From the NCBI GenBank assembly GCA_963978545.1, contig OZ021729.1, forward strand, positions 12,910,001-12,974,000: a stretch of DNA of 64,000 nucleotides. The letters run 5' to 3'. Under the pieces are notes generated by a model that did no database searches, was not told where the DNA came from, and was given only the letters and a program-made list of their open reading frames with translations. Positions 11,791-24,256 of the stretch are shown here, piece by piece. Position 1 is the first letter of the stretch. Every line of letters begins with the position of its first letter. A program made the translations under genes and the position numbers. The stretch comes from Linyphia triangularis (lineage: Eukaryota; Arthropoda; Arachnida; Araneae; Linyphiidae).

Positions 11791-12958
11791 TAGAAAGTTG
11801 AACAGTCGGCAAATTTTCGAAATTTTATCGAGCCCTTTTTTTTTTAGAGTTGATCCACAATAAAATCGAATTAAATGAAAAAATATTAGAAAAGAAGAAA
11901 AAAAAAAAAAAAAGAAAGGCCGAACAAAAATATTAAGAATACCGACCCGAGTTTCACGAATCGGCATTTTTACACTAGAAGTCTATTATAAAGAGAGTCG
12001 GTGTCTTTTACCCCTCCTACATTGATGGACTGTGTACACAAATATAATAGGTATCTTGCGAACACAATTCATAGATATCTTCATTATCCCAATCCGCCTA
12101 AGTTTTTAGAAAAGAAAGACGACACTCGGCAAATTTCCAAAATTTCATCAATTCCTTTAAAAGTGCCAAGTGATGTGTGTTTTAAAACATATTGAATAGA
12201 AAAAAAATATAATTAATTAAAATCGTCAATAGTATTAAAAAATCCTGATCGCAATTCAGCCCAAGTTGGCGGTCGGCAATTTTAAATTGGAGTAAGTATA
12301 TCCTTTTTTTGCAGGAACATTTAAGTTGATATCGTCACTGACAGCTTCTGAATGAAATTAAATACGAACATATCTCCCGTACCCCGTACTGTTGCACAAG
12401 TTTTCGATTTCCACAAATTCTCTACAGAATGAATAATTTTCCATCAATTTCAAATCAGTACATTTAATAGCATAAATCGTCAAGTCGACTGTCGTAAGTT
12501 TTTAAATTCAGTTACCTGATAAGTACACATTATATTCTCAGGAAGAAACTGGCAATTATTACTTATTCTTCCAATTAATAAATAACTCTGATGTGTTACA
12601 GTAGGTGACATATTTTTAATACGTCAGGTAACGCCTCAAAAATCATGATATGCCCATTAAACGTCATTTATATAAAGTATGTATTGTACGTCATATGAAA
12701 TTCAAAACAGAAAATTTCAAAACATCTAAATTTTAACATCTGAAAAATGAGCCCTCTTTTAAGAAAAGAAAGAAAAAAAAACTTTACGTACACCACTGGC
12801 CTGGCGAGAAGTTTCAATTTCGAATAAAACTTGCTTATTTTTTGGTAAAGATAAAAATAAAAAATACATTTTACATTGTTATTCAACGAGGTTTATTTTT
12901 ACTTATTACGAATGTAAAGTTAAGTGAAATGGAAGTAGCGCAGAATATTATTAATTTA
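11791..12958. other. No gene recognised
   Basis: Non-coding sequence leading to the left target-site copy of the Gypsy element. An A-rich run occurs near 11898-11915. Nothing else could be supported. Confidence 0.4.
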
Positions 12959-12962
12959 ATAG

Positions 12963-13204
12963 TATAGCAGTGATGTCGATGAGATAACAAACTTGTAAAT
13001 GGTTAAGTGTTTACGATTGTAATAATACGAACGGTTTAAAGAAACAACTTTATTAGTTAATACGCCATTCTCCAAACTCAAACTGCTATCTTAAAATCTA
13101 TAGAACACAACTACCAAGGTAAAGCGCGAGGATATCCAGTTGTGACGGCACGAGGAGTTATTCATCCAGCTAGAGATGCACAAGGATATATTTATTCTGC
13201 TACA
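12963..13204 (-). repeat. Gypsy 3' LTR
   Basis: 242 bp. On the minus strand it begins TGTAGCAGAATAAATATATC and ends CTGCTATA. It matches 44954-45195 with about four substitutions seen by eye. Immediately upstream on the minus strand is a purine-rich tract (AGAGGGGGAGTC, near 13205-13216) suitable as the polypurine tract. Confidence 0.92.
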
Positions 13205-14460
13205 GACTCCCCCTCTGGGTCCGAAGTCGTCCCGACCAGGAGCCAGACACAGGAATGTTCTTGCGATCTTCTTTTGTTGACGATGAATCTGGGATTGCAG
13301 CTTTCTTTTTAGGCCGTCCGCGTTTTCGAAGAGGTACTTCTGGCTGAGAATCTTGACCTTGGTAAGGAGACAGTGCTGAACTATGATAAGTACCCAATGA
13401 CACATCAAGATTGTCTTGATTAACCACTTCATATGTTGTTGGAGATCTTTGAGGGAGTCAATGTTACATATGGTCCGTCTCTTCTCGGCATAAACTTCGA
13501 TGTTTTTCCATATTTCTTGTTGCTTAAATGATGTGATGTAACCCATACCATATCGCCAGGAACGTAACGAGGTCCTTCTTTTCGAGATTTATCAGCTTAC
13601 CTCCTTCTCCTTTTCGACGATCCTGCTGTATCTCTACCCTCTCTCGAACTTCTTTCAATGTCTCAGCAAATCTTTTAAGGTAGAGTGTTATTTCTGGGAC
13701 AAAGTCATCATTCTGAATGATGGCTCTTAGGTCACGAGAAACATCATCAGGAGTCCTCATTTCTCTACCAAAATGTAGGTAAGCAGCAGTCTGTCCTGTA
13801 CTTTCACATTTCGACGAGTTCATGGCAAACCGAATGGAAGGTAACCGCTCTACCCAAGTGCTGTGGTCATTACCGACCAATATCGCTAGGCGCGGCTTTA
13901 GATCCCGGTTTTTTCTTTCGACTGGATTTGCTTGAGTGTGATAGAAGGGAGTGAGACTGTTTTATGTCAAGGAAATACAACAGTTGTTGCATTATAGCGC
14001 TTACGAATTGCGCACCATTGTCACTAATGACACGACGGCTGAGCCCATATCGAAGAAAAACTTCATTCAAGAGAGTTAAGCGCACACTCTTTTGCTGTGG
14101 ATGTCTCAAGGGCAAACAGTTCAATCCATCTGGTGGCGCAGTCTTCGACTATGAAAATCCACTATTTCCCTCCTTCTCCTTCAGGTAATGGACCAAAGAA
14201 GTCGATGGCAATGGTTTCAAACCTTTGGGAATACACAGGTGTTTGTAATAAACCAGAAGGATTTTGGTTAGAAGCTTTGTATCTACTACAATCAGGACAA
14301 TTCTTTACATACTCGGCAATAGTTTTGCGCATTCCAGTCCAATAATATTGAGTAGATATCCGTTGAAAAGTTCCTTCTATACCATAGTGAGAAGCAGTGG
14401 GAACGTCATGGTGCTCTTTCAACACCAACTCTTGTTCATGGGAGGGTACAACTAACTGAT
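13205..14460 (-). pseudogene. Gypsy integrase and pol C-terminus, frameshifted
   Basis: This is the retroviral-type integrase region. The zinc-binding HHCC motif is visible in 14162-14428 (H and H of EHHDVPTASHYG, then C and C of CPDC), followed by the core domain with the first catalytic Asp in the AIDFFGPLPEG segment. The second catalytic region (SDNGAQFVS) lies in 13870-14124. The third part and the C-terminal region are in other frames (13524-13880 and 13091-13546). At least three frame changes mean it cannot make one protein. It joins the 42433-43075 block once the 28-kb insertion is disregarded. Confidence 0.85.
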
Positions 14461-14880
14461 CCCAGATAGCATTTTATCCTTTTAAAACCCTTGTCTAAAC
14501 CTCTCAAGCGAAAAGGGAGTAAGGTTCAGATGACAAGGGAGTAACCTTCATAAAACCTTGAAGAAAGGGTCCTAGTCTCCAGACGTCAAGCTTTTCGTAA
14601 CCATTTCATAACCCCCCTTGCCACAAGGCTTTCGCCGTAAAGGTATGTAAACCTTTTCGGGATGAGCTTGCCACAAGGTTTTCGCCGTAAAGGGTGTGTA
14701 AACCTATTCGTGATAAGCCTGCCACACGGTTTTTGCCGTAAGGGTTGTATAAGCCTTTTCATAATAGGCTTGCCAAAAGGTTTTCACTGTAAAGGGTGTG
14801 TAAACCTTTTCACTCTGAGGTTCCCATCCTGTAGATATAGGAAAGGTTGCAAAAACTTTCCTTTATAAAGTATCATTTAT
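14461..14880 (+). repeat. Subterminal repeats at left end of the 28-kb insertion
   Basis: After the terminal CCCAGATAGC come units of about 68 bp containing TTGCCACAAGGTTTTCGCCG and GTGTAAACCTTTTCG, repeated about four times between 14600 and 14815. They create an open frame (14662-14868) with a repeating GFxxKGC peptide that is a repeat artefact. The same sequence family occurs at 48765-49010. Confidence 0.7.
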
Positions 14881-15516
14881 CTTTTGTGTTCAAAAAGAAA
14901 CACTTAATTGGGAGAGTTCCAATATTGTCGGAAAATGCTTTAAATTTAGTGGCTAATGAAAAATTAATATTTATTCTATAGGAATTTAATTACAATTTGC
15001 CTTTAATGGTATCAATCATAACCCAATTTATTGATAAATTTTAATTTATTTGCTAGGTAGAACATACTAGAATAATAAACATAATTTACTTTTTTTTTTG
15101 TAAAGAATTTTTTAAAAAATAAAGATTCAAAATTCAATAAAAAATTATGTATATATTATTAAAAAAATGCATTGAGATCTTAGTAGGTTGCGTTAGACAA
15201 TTTAAATTGCATTAAAATTTGTTTTAAATGGTTAATCCAAGCTACTTATAGTTTTATTGTTAGAAACATATACAAGTAAAAATGCATTTTTACTGATCAT
15301 TTTTTAGATAATTCTTTATTTTGAAGTAAACAAACACAAATGAGTTGCTTTTTCATTATATACAAGGAATATAATTTAAACATGATTTTAAATATATACT
15401 ACAAATATTTCTTCATTTATTTGCTGCATCTGGCAAGAAGTTTCTGGAAGATTCTTGAGGAAAACTAAAGGGAATCCCATTCATTTCTCTCTGAAAAAAA
15501 ATAAACAAATTTAAAA
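14881..15516. other. AT-rich, no gene recognised
   Basis: Interior of the 28-kb insertion. No open frame or repeat boundary could be supported. Confidence 0.4.
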
Positions 15517-15589
15517 TCTATAATAATAAAACAAGCTGTGTATCTGTCTGTCTGTTTGTGGATCTGTTATAGAAACCTACTTAAAATTG

Positions 15590-16475
15590 GAGTAGAGCTC
15601 TGAAATTTTCAACACAAGAAGTTTTGACCTAATAATTTTATGAATGTCAAACAGAATGTAAAATTTTAATTAGTTCTTTTTTAATTAATATTTTAACTAA
15701 CTTTTTTTTTACAAAGTGACTTCAAATAGAGATACAGCTCTGAAATTTTCAACATAAGTAATTTTGGCCTTCTTATTGAACTATTGAAAAAAAGAATTTT
15801 AAATTTGTTGTTAGTTTTTTCTTTAATTAATTAATAAATATTTTACAAAACGGTTTCTAATAGAGCTACAGCTCTGAAATTTTCAACATAAGTAGATTTA
15901 GCCTTCTAATTGGACTTTTAAAAAACGGAATTTTAAATTTTTATTTAGTTCTTTTTAATTAATTAATAACTATTCTACAAAATGATATCCAATAGGGCTA
16001 CAGCTCTGAAATTTTCAACATAAGTAGTTTTGCCTTTTATTTGGCCTTTTTTTGAAAAACAGAGTTTCAAATTTTTATTTAGTTATTTTTAATTTTTTTT
16101 TTTTTTAAATTTAATAATATATATTTAACAAAACGATATCTAATAGAGCTGCAGCTCTGAAATTTTCAACATAAGTAGTTGTGCCCTCCTAATTGGAAGT
16201 TTGAAAAACAGAATTTTACATTTTTATTTAATTCTTTTTTAATTAATTAAAAAATATTTTATAAAACGATTTCTATTTGGGCTACAGTTCTGAAATTTTC
16301 AATACAAGTAGTTTTGGCATTTTAATTGGACTATTGACAAACAGAATGTAAAAATTTTAATTTGATTTTCGATTAATTCTTTTAATTATTATTATTTTTT
16401 TTAACAAAAAGCGACTTCTAATAGGCCAGAGCTTTGAAAGTTTCAACATAAATAGTTTTGGCTTTCTAATTTTGC
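15590..16475 (+). repeat. Tandem repeat, about 125-150 bp units, seven copies
   Basis: The core CTCTGAAATTTTCAACATAA recurs near 15600, 15744, 15870, 16003, 16155, 16287 and 16425, each followed by GTAGTTTTGCCTTCTAATTG-like and ATTTTTATTTAGTTCTTTTT-like segments. Unit length varies through A/T-tract indels. Non-coding. Confidence 0.85.
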
Positions 16476-16533
16476 TTTCCACATTTACGTGTTAAAATAA
16501 TCTTAACACCCTGAAACTTACAGCGCCCGAAAC

Positions 16534-16572
16534 CGCCCGAGAACTATTTGTTCTGCAGAGGGTTCTCGGGCG
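16534..16572. repeat. Perfect 11-bp inverted repeat (GC-rich hairpin)
   Basis: CGCCCGAGAAC at 16534-16544 is perfectly complementary to GTTCTCGGGCG at 16562-16572, with a 17-nt loop. It is strikingly GC-rich within AT-rich DNA and lies just after the tandem array. Function unknown. Confidence 0.8.
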
Positions 16573-19379
16573 TTTTGCGATCTTCGAGGGGTGGAGGGGT
16601 TTGGGGGGGTCTAGTCAGCTTCCTCACCTCCTGTGGTGTTGATTTATAGGGGGCAGTTCACTCCTGTCAACTCCGAGAAGCAGTCTTGTGGCGAATTTTG
16701 TTTTCTTTCTTTTGCATGGGATCCTTCCGCGCGGGAACTTTTACTAGAGAATTGCCAAGTTTTACAAAATAATTTGCGTTTTGGTTCGCAAAACTTTAAA
16801 TATATATGAAATAAACCATGCTATTGATATTGTTAAATAAAATTATAATATTTAGCTAAACTTCTTGAAGAAATTAATTATTTTGTCAAGACAGATCCCT
16901 CTATAAATTGTTTTAGTCGCATACAGCTGCGAACTCAAATATTTGTGAATTTTTGACTCATTTTCAAATGAAGTTATTCTTTTTTTTCTGTTTTTTTTTT
17001 CTTTTTTTTTCTTTTTTTTTTTTCGCGAGACATAATTATATAACCCATGAAAACAAAGTTTTAAATATTAATCCTTTATATACATGGCCAATTTTTATAT
17101 TCATTAACACAGCGCCGATTCTGTTAACAGCGTGTGCTTGGTGCTTGTATCTAATTTTAAATATCAAACACATTTATATTAGCAAAATGTGCGCAAACTA
17201 CGTTTCAAAATGTATTTATTAGAAATGAACGTGCATTTATGCATTCACATCCGAACATCTTTTTTTTTTTATTTTGATTAAAACAATTTTATTATTTATT
17301 TATTTAAAAAAAAATTGGCAATATCAAAGAGTTTCAACAATGATCGGCTTACTGCTATTTTAGCGAGATTGGATGAAGGCAAGTTAGTTTATTAGTATTC
17401 CGTATAAGCAACTTTTTAGTGACAATAACAGCCCCAAAATGTGAAAGAATGTATTGCCATCGACATCGAATCTATCTACCAACTTCAGCCCACTTGGATG
17501 ACGGCAAGGTGGGCTAATTAAGCATCCGCAGACTTGCACTCTATCGACACTCACACAAAATCGAAGTTAATTTAAAGAATTTAAAATACATCCTTTATTG
17601 AAACTTTAATGCCTCTAATACGGTACGTTATTGAAATATTCAATTTTTCTTAGATGCTATTTTATAATTTTAGGTGAAATGAAAATGAATAGCGAAAGTT
17701 AGAAATCACATAAATTTATATCTCCCTTCTCATGTTGAGTATATTTCTGTCCCCGAGTAATGAGTTCAGTATAAGCAGTTAAGATGAAATATATATTTTA
17801 AAATCCAGGCACGTAGGATACTTAGTATTATGTTTATTTCAGTGAGAGAATGTTCGCGATGTTTTTTAAAATAAAATTTTTATGTTGGCCTATAATATTT
17901 TAAAAATAAACAAAGTCAAATGCCATTAAGTATTTAATGAATTAAAGTTTTTAGGTAAACTACTTTCAGGAAGGTCATTACTTCATGGTGTAGTATTTAC
18001 TATAGATTGTTAATGGATTACAAAATAATTTATCAAATAGTAATCTCGCAAAGTAAAGCATTTTTCGATTTACATGTTGAAGGATATCTTTATTTTTGGT
18101 TTTATACATAAACAGGAATTTATTTACGTATATTATTTTTGTTTTCATTACATAAAATTGTTCACCGAAAATGAACTTAGCGAATGAAATGGGTGTCTAA
18201 TAACAAAGGAATAGTGAAATATGTATACATTTCTCATTCTCAAATTACATTACACTTTTTAGAAATACAACTAATTAATATTATATAACCTGCCTTGAAA
18301 ATCATTGGCAGTAATGAAATTAATGAAGTAATTAAGTTCTTTTGTATTAAAATTAGAATTTGTGGCATGATCAAATTATACATTTTAGTTGAAATTAAAA
18401 GTGCGAAAATATAAACTTCTACTGTTTTTTCCTAAAGTATGTACATTTTTCTAAATTTTTAGAAGTACTCAACCACTTGCGCTTGTTTATAAATCAAATG
18501 ATATGATTATTTTCATTAAATTAAAATTCATTGCAAAATATTTAGAATCATCTTGAAAAACTAAAAACAATATATGCCGATGCACTTTCATTCAAGGAAA
18601 CCATTTTCTTATTTTATGATGTAGCGCTTATATATAGTTAGTAGTTAGAGAAACATACTGCTTTTTTATTCAATAGGTTAGAAAACAATAAGTTCGTTTT
18701 GTATCTCCTGTAAAACTTCAAAATTCTGACTTTTCGGAATTCGAAGTAGCGTTCTTCGTTTTCTACACTTGTTTGTTAAGAGAGAGGGAGTTCAATATTA
18801 TATCCTAGCAGTGCAAAAAAGTTTCTCCCCTCAGTATTTATTTTAGCACAATGGTGTATCGATAAGAAAGTGGAAATGGGACAGGGAAGGACGTTTTCAC
18901 TGGGGGTGGTCCAGGGCGATAGGCAATTATCTTTTCTTCTCTTCTGAATAGGGTCAACTTGAAAATCAGCTTATGAGTGTGGGAGTACTTTTTCTGTTTG
19001 AGATTTTTTCCAAGTTTGTAATCGAAGTTTTTCTTCATCCAAAGGACTTTCTTTTATTTCTTTACATACTCGGAAGTGAACCATTCTCTGAAGCTATTGA
19101 CCACAAAATTCTCCACGACCACGTTCCAACCCCTAATCAGTTTATCAACTCCCCTTAACAAGCCAGCAAGTGTCATCTGAAAGGTTCAAAGATTATTCCC
19201 TTTTTCCCTCCCCTGTCCACGGAAACTGGAGGGAGAGTCCATTCTGCATTGTGGCATTGAAATTCCTCCAGTCCCCTGAGGTAGTGGGTTTCAGTAGCTA
19301 TTTTGAAAGGGTAGGATTCACAGGGTTAAAGGGGTGTTGTATTATTGTATTAACTGGAGGATTTTTTTTGTTTGTCTCC
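16573..19379. other. No gene recognised
   Basis: Mostly AT-rich with T-rich runs (16980-17025). Short open frames have no family features. Confidence 0.4.
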
Positions 19380-19615
19380 ACAGGTGAGAGGCTTCTAATA
19401 TTAAGCCTTTACGTAGCAATTATAGACTTTAGTGAGTGAAGCGAGCTTATGCTTACGCAACAATAAACCTTTCAGCGAGAGAATCGAGCCTATTCTTGCA
19501 TAGTAATTAGCCTTTCGACGAGTGAAGTAAGCCTGTACTTATGTGTCAATGAACTTTTCAGTGAACGAAGTGAGCTCGATTTTGCGTAGCGATGAACCTT
19601 CCTGCGAGCGAAGCG
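19380..19615 (+). repeat. Tandem repeat, about 57-bp units, four copies
   Basis: Units contain GARTGAAGCGAGC-like cores separated by GCRTAGYAATNARCCTTT-like spacers. The block lies just before the two candidate Helitron 3' ends. Confidence 0.7.
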
Positions 19616-19729
19616 CCAAAAACTGGGATCTATACACCAATGACGGATTTCCGTAACGCGAAGCCTCATAGCTAGTTAAAATATTGCACATGTTAAAATT
19701 TCGTAGCGGTATAACGGGTATTCAGCTAG

Positions 19730-20623
19730 TTTAATTAATAAAAATGTGATTTTTCATGTGTAAGCTTTCCTGATAAAAAAAGTAAAAGCTACACATCAAA
19801 AAGGAACTACGTCAAGGGTGGCTATGGTCCAATTGCATTATTTTACAATTTGACACTCTGAATAAAGTAGTACCCAACCACAATAGCTATGGCCGTGAAG
19901 AGTATTGATATCTAAAATAGAGAGAAGTTTAATGTTGTAAATTCCAGCAATGAAAATTAGTAGGATTTTCGTCTTAAAGTCGAAATTTCCCTTCATGTCC
20001 TAAAAATTAAAATTTTTGCGACACTTGGCCATTACATATTTTGGATCACTTGTTTATTGTAAAGCGTAATGGCTAGTCGTACAAGCATTTTTTTGTAGCT
20101 TGATATTTAGGTCTGGGAAGGGAAATTTTGACTTTGAAAAGAAAATTTTACTAATTTTCCTTGCCCGTAATTTACAACAACGTTAAACTTGGCAACAAAT
20201 TTACAGGGATGTTATTTTTAGGATTTCACTTCCTTTTATACAGTACCAATTTTAAATTTATTACTTATTTAAACACTGATAGATAATTTAACTAGGGGTG
20301 TGGAACATCGCACAAATTCTTGTAATTTATATTATTTGGTTTTAAGAAACCAGATCACAGTCCTAGAAGTATTTAGGTATTCAATGTGAATGATAAAATT
20401 ATTTTAAATAGTTTATTCAGATATGCAAATAATGCTGTCAAAAGAAGAAAAAAAATTTGGCAATCACTTCATAGCCGATTAAAGGTTGCCAATGGTCAAT
20501 TCTTTAAGTACCCTTTTTTAAAAAAAAATTCTTGGTTTTAAGGGCTTTGCGATGTATGGTGAACTTCTCCGCTGTATATATATGCCAATAGTATTCTAAG
20601 TTTTATAATTTTTACCCCAATAA
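19730..20623. other. No gene recognised; contains 20-bp fragment of ACTAGGGG family
   Basis: Non-coding sequence between the Helitron-like end and the Maverick. Near 20291 there is an isolated ACTAGGGGTGTGGAACATCG, the start of the dispersed repeat at 163 and 11167, after which similarity stops. Confidence 0.4.
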
Positions 20624-20629
20624 AATATA

Positions 20630-21320
20630 AGTAGTTAGAAAATGCCGATCCGGGGCCAGGGCTCAATGGTATGGTATGGAGGCGTGGCTATGACGTCACC
20701 GGAAGTGGACGTGACCGGATATGACGTCACAGGAAGTGCCATCACCGGAAGTCACTTGACCGGAAGTGGAGTTGAGTTGTTCCCCTACTGCTGTTGTTTT
20801 AGTTTCGGTTTCGTTATAAGCTGTTTGTACATGACATCACAGTGGGTATGACGTCATAATGTGTTTTATATCAAAGTTTTAAGTGGTGGCAACACTTTTT
20901 AGTTTCGGTTTATCTAGCAGACGGAGTTGAGTTGTTCTAGGACTGCTTCTTAGTGAATAATTTAGAGTGATAGATTTTTATTGCATGACGTCACAGTGGG
21001 TATGACGTCATAATTTGTTTTATATCAAAGTTTTGAGCGGTGGCAACACTTTTTAGTTTTTGTTTCCAGTTAACTGGAGTTGAGTTGATCTAGGGCTGCT
21101 TCTTAGCGAATAAGTTAGAGTTATAGATATTTTTACTAGTGACGTCACAGTGAGTATGACATCATAACTTGCTTAACGTTAAAAGTTTTGAGCAGTGGCA
21201 ACACTTTTTAGTTTCGATTTACCTTTCAGGTGGAGTTGAGTTGTTTTAGGGCTGCTTCTAAACGAATAACTTAGAGTTATAGATATTTTTACTAGTGACA
21301 TCACAGTTGGAATGACGTCA
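20630..21320 (+). repeat. Maverick left terminal inverted repeat
   Basis: About 690 bp, pairing with 38092-38790. The outer 140 bp contain ETS-like ACCGGAAGT motifs and TGACGTCA palindromes. The inner part is about four tandem units of about 155 bp, each with a TGACGTCACAGTGGGTATGA-like block, GTGGCAACACTTTTTAGTTT, and GGAGTTGAGTTGTTCTAG. Perfect TGACGTCA sites occur at 20691, 20722, 20849, 20986, 21003, 21140 and 21313. Confidence 0.92.
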
Positions 21321-22175
21321 TAACTTGCTTTGTGATAGAGATCAGCAAAATACTTGCTTGCGATTGGTCGGTTTTAGACACATCACCAAATACTCTCTTC
21401 TCATTGGTTGAAATGTGTCACGTGATTTCATTGGCTATACAGTTTAGTAAGATAGTTTTCTACAAAATTTAAGGTAGTGGCACCATCTAGGGATGAATTT
21501 AAGAGTCATTTACATTAAATTTCTAAGATCAGAGATACATGCAAATAAAAAAAAATCTTAACACGACTTTTAAATTTAATAAAAGTGAAGGCCATTTGCT
21601 AAGGGTCTAAAAGAACCCTAACCCCGAGCTACACGTGACATTTCAATATTTTACCAAACAATTGTTAAAATATCGACTATCGGACGTTGCCTTCATGGTA
21701 ACTCATCTACCCACCCCTCTTCCCTAACCAATTTTGAATAAGTTAATTTGAAAGACTTTAGAAAATGTTAATTATTTTGAAGTTAAATTTTAAAAGTGAG
21801 GACCCACCTCCAGCCCGATACCTCTTTTAGGAAGAATTGGTACCGCCTCACTCCACCCTATCAACAAAAAAAAACAACCTATTCCAAAGAACGTATATTT
21901 CCTTGAAATATGAGGTCACTAACCAACCATCCAATAATATCTTTTAAGAAGACACCATCACCTCAAATCCTAATCAATTTTGAAATTTAGGAAATCTGAA
22001 AAGAAGATTTGTGAGAACGTATATTTCTCTCATGAATTAAATTTAATGGTCACATACAAAATCCTGAAAAAAAAATTAACGTTAAATGAGCTTTTTAAAA
22101 ATTTAGTTAAAGTAATATTTTAGTTAAATTAAGGCTTAAAGAGATAAAAAAAAAATTAAGGATTAAATGAATGAT
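21321..22175. other. Maverick non-coding segment with CCAAT and E-box motifs
   Basis: Inverted CCAAT boxes (ATTGG) at 21363-21367, 21403-21407 and 21430-21434 surround a CACGTG at 21419-21424. No gene follows closely in either direction, so its use as a promoter is uncertain. The remainder to the polymerase stop is AT-rich and empty. Confidence 0.45.
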
Positions 22176-24256
22176 TTAAGGAATTTTGAAGTGACCATAG
22201 GCATAACTAGTTATACCATCCTCCAACAGGTATCGCTTGTCATCAAATGCCGAGAGCGCTCGCTTTCTTTGCTGGATGGAGAAAATGTGATGTTTTTCAC
22301 TACCGATCCGATGCTGAACTACAGACGAACTACAGAAGACAGTCTCTATAGGTCTGATGTTTTAGCTGTCTTTGAGCTGCTCTTGCGATTCCATTGGCCG
22401 TTTGTTTCTCACCACACTCGTTTAAAATTGAATACATTTTGGAACGAAGCCCTATGAACTCCAAAGCAGATTTTCCGCTAAGTTCATCCTTAAAGTAACC
22501 GATCTTCTTCTTGTTAGACACATCGTGTAGGGGATGATCTGATGGGTAGTCAGAAAAGTCAAAAAATCCCTTTAATTGCTGTAAGTCAGCAGTCAGATCT
22601 GGGGTGGTGAGTCCATAAGTGAGTGAATCTGTGTCGGTGAATAGTAGGCGGGCATTACTTCCATACTTCTTCATGATGACATTATAGTGGAAATCATATA
22701 TTAAAACCTTGCTCAGTTCTAAGATGGCGAAACCAGCATAAATGGGTCTATTAAGTGTGAGACTTTTAACTTTTCTTTGTACTGCTGCCAAGCTGTTATC
22801 AAACTCAGTGAAGGCATGGATAGCAGGAGACGCGACCAGTTTCTTGGCTTTATGCGGGTTGTTCACCAACTGAACATCCACTCTATTCCTCAGATTTTCC
22901 ATAGTTTTCCCGAACATTGCATTGTTGAGAAGTTTGAAGAAATCTTTTTCAAACGATGTTTTGGCCAGTTTTCTCTGCTCCGTATTAAATGCTATGTAGT
23001 CCTTCAGCCAAGGTTGTTGGTAGAATATTAGAATTCTATGGACTTTAGTTAGTTTCAGTCCCAAGGAAAGGTATAGCTTCAGATTACGATAGTGTATAAC
23101 ATAATTCTTCTTTGACTGAAGATTCGGAACGAGTTTCTCGCTGGAAGAAGCTGGCTTCATCTGCATTTCTTCCAAAATCTCGAGGGCGGTAGGAGACAGC
23201 ATATTTGGCTTTATGGTGAAGCGTTCGGGAGCCAGAGGATAATCATTATGGAGATCGTGGAGTTCAGCAGGATAGTCGAGATCCACTTCTAGGATGAAAC
23301 CCTCATCTGCATCATCTGCTTGGTCCAAGATGGTTTGAGTAGAGATGTTTTCAGGGTCCACCCACTGAAAATCACCAACAGGTAAATATTGAGACATGGC
23401 CCAACCTGAAAGAAAAATCCAATTAAATCATTCAATATTAACATAGAAGCTAAATAAAAAAAAATGACAGTTTTAAAGTAAATTCATGCTTACCATAGAG
23501 GTTATTGGCATCCAGGTACAATATATGTTTCTTCTCCTCAGCAGCATTATATTCAGGACAGCCTGGATGGTTTGCCTGGCTATGACGATGGGTGATGACG
23601 GAGACTCCTCCCCGAATACCCTTCTCTATGAAGAGGTGCATGTCAATGTCGGTGAATAAATCCAAACCGACATCTGACATCTTGAGAGCGGCTTGCCACG
23701 CTAACCCCGGAGACGTCATCATGTGAGCGGCGTCTAGCTGGTAAAAGTCCAGAGTTAGGTGGCGGAAATTCTCAAAAACATCAGAGAGGAGGAGCACATC
23801 CGTCTTCACGTACAGGTCGTGATATTCGCCAAGGTCTTTGATGCCGAAAGCTTCCCAAACAACTTGAGCGTGGTCATAATCTGCATCGGTGATGGAGGAG
23901 TTTGTAAGGGTGCTATAGAAGGCTTGCTGAGGTGGCAGAGATGTTTCTTGAAATTTAGTGAACGAGTCCATGTACTCATAAGGGTACACTCCCTTCTTCA
24001 GCAAGAGATCTAAGGAAAAAATAAAAATTAAATGATATTGTTAAGAGAACATTTATATAATATTAACATTGACTATATTACGTACCATAGTTAGATGCGA
24101 TAGAACTCTTCAAAATGTGAAACTTGTCTCTCTCCAGATTATCGACAAGTTTCTGAAGTGATGCGTTCAGAAACTGGAGACTGTCAATAAACTGGAGAGT
24201 CACCGGGATCTTGTCAAGTTTCTTGGTGATGGAGAAGGAGATGTATTTCTCCATCG
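22176..24256 (-). pseudogene. Maverick protein-primed DNA polymerase B, spliced, damaged
   Basis: This would be the replicative DNA polymerase of the element. Coding pieces on the minus strand are 24086-24256, 23494-24009, and 23405 leftwards to the stop at 22176-22178. Introns at 24010-24085 and 23406-23493... join phase-1 ends with clean GT and AG signals (GTACGT and GTAAGC donors). Visible motifs are YLDANNLYG (palm motif A, across the second junction), KDFFKLLNNAMFGKTMENLR (motif B region) and TDTDS (motif C, 22624-22638). A frameshift just after the YRDC segment (about 22340-22350) separates the last 55 or so residues. The usual N-terminal exonuclease domain is absent: the frame begins at EKYISFSI, directly against the zinc-finger exon and in another frame. 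So the gene is truncated and broken. Confidence 0.9.

Larger units (their letters stand above)
15517..19729 (+). mobile_element. Helitron-like element, non-autonomous (tentative)
   Basis: The left end reads A|TCTATAATAATAAAAC followed by TGTCTGTCTGTTTGT, resembling known Helitron 5' ends. The right end reads CAGCTAG|T, so the element would sit between A and T with TC and CTAG termini, the Helitron rule. An alternative CTAG|T end at 19672-19675 has a small hairpin (19643-19654, ACGGA/TCCGT) about 17 nt upstream. No Rep/helicase was found. The interior carries two tandem-repeat blocks. The short terminal signals make this only a reasonable guess. Confidence 0.4.

Noticed and set aside
11517..11801. 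94-codon frame similar to one at 588-776
   Set aside because: The similarity is explained by the shared dispersed repeat; no domain and the copies are not collinear in frame.
14662..14868. Open frame with repeating GFxxKGC peptide
   Set aside because: It follows from the 68-bp subterminal repeats; the same DNA at 48765-49010 has no such frame.
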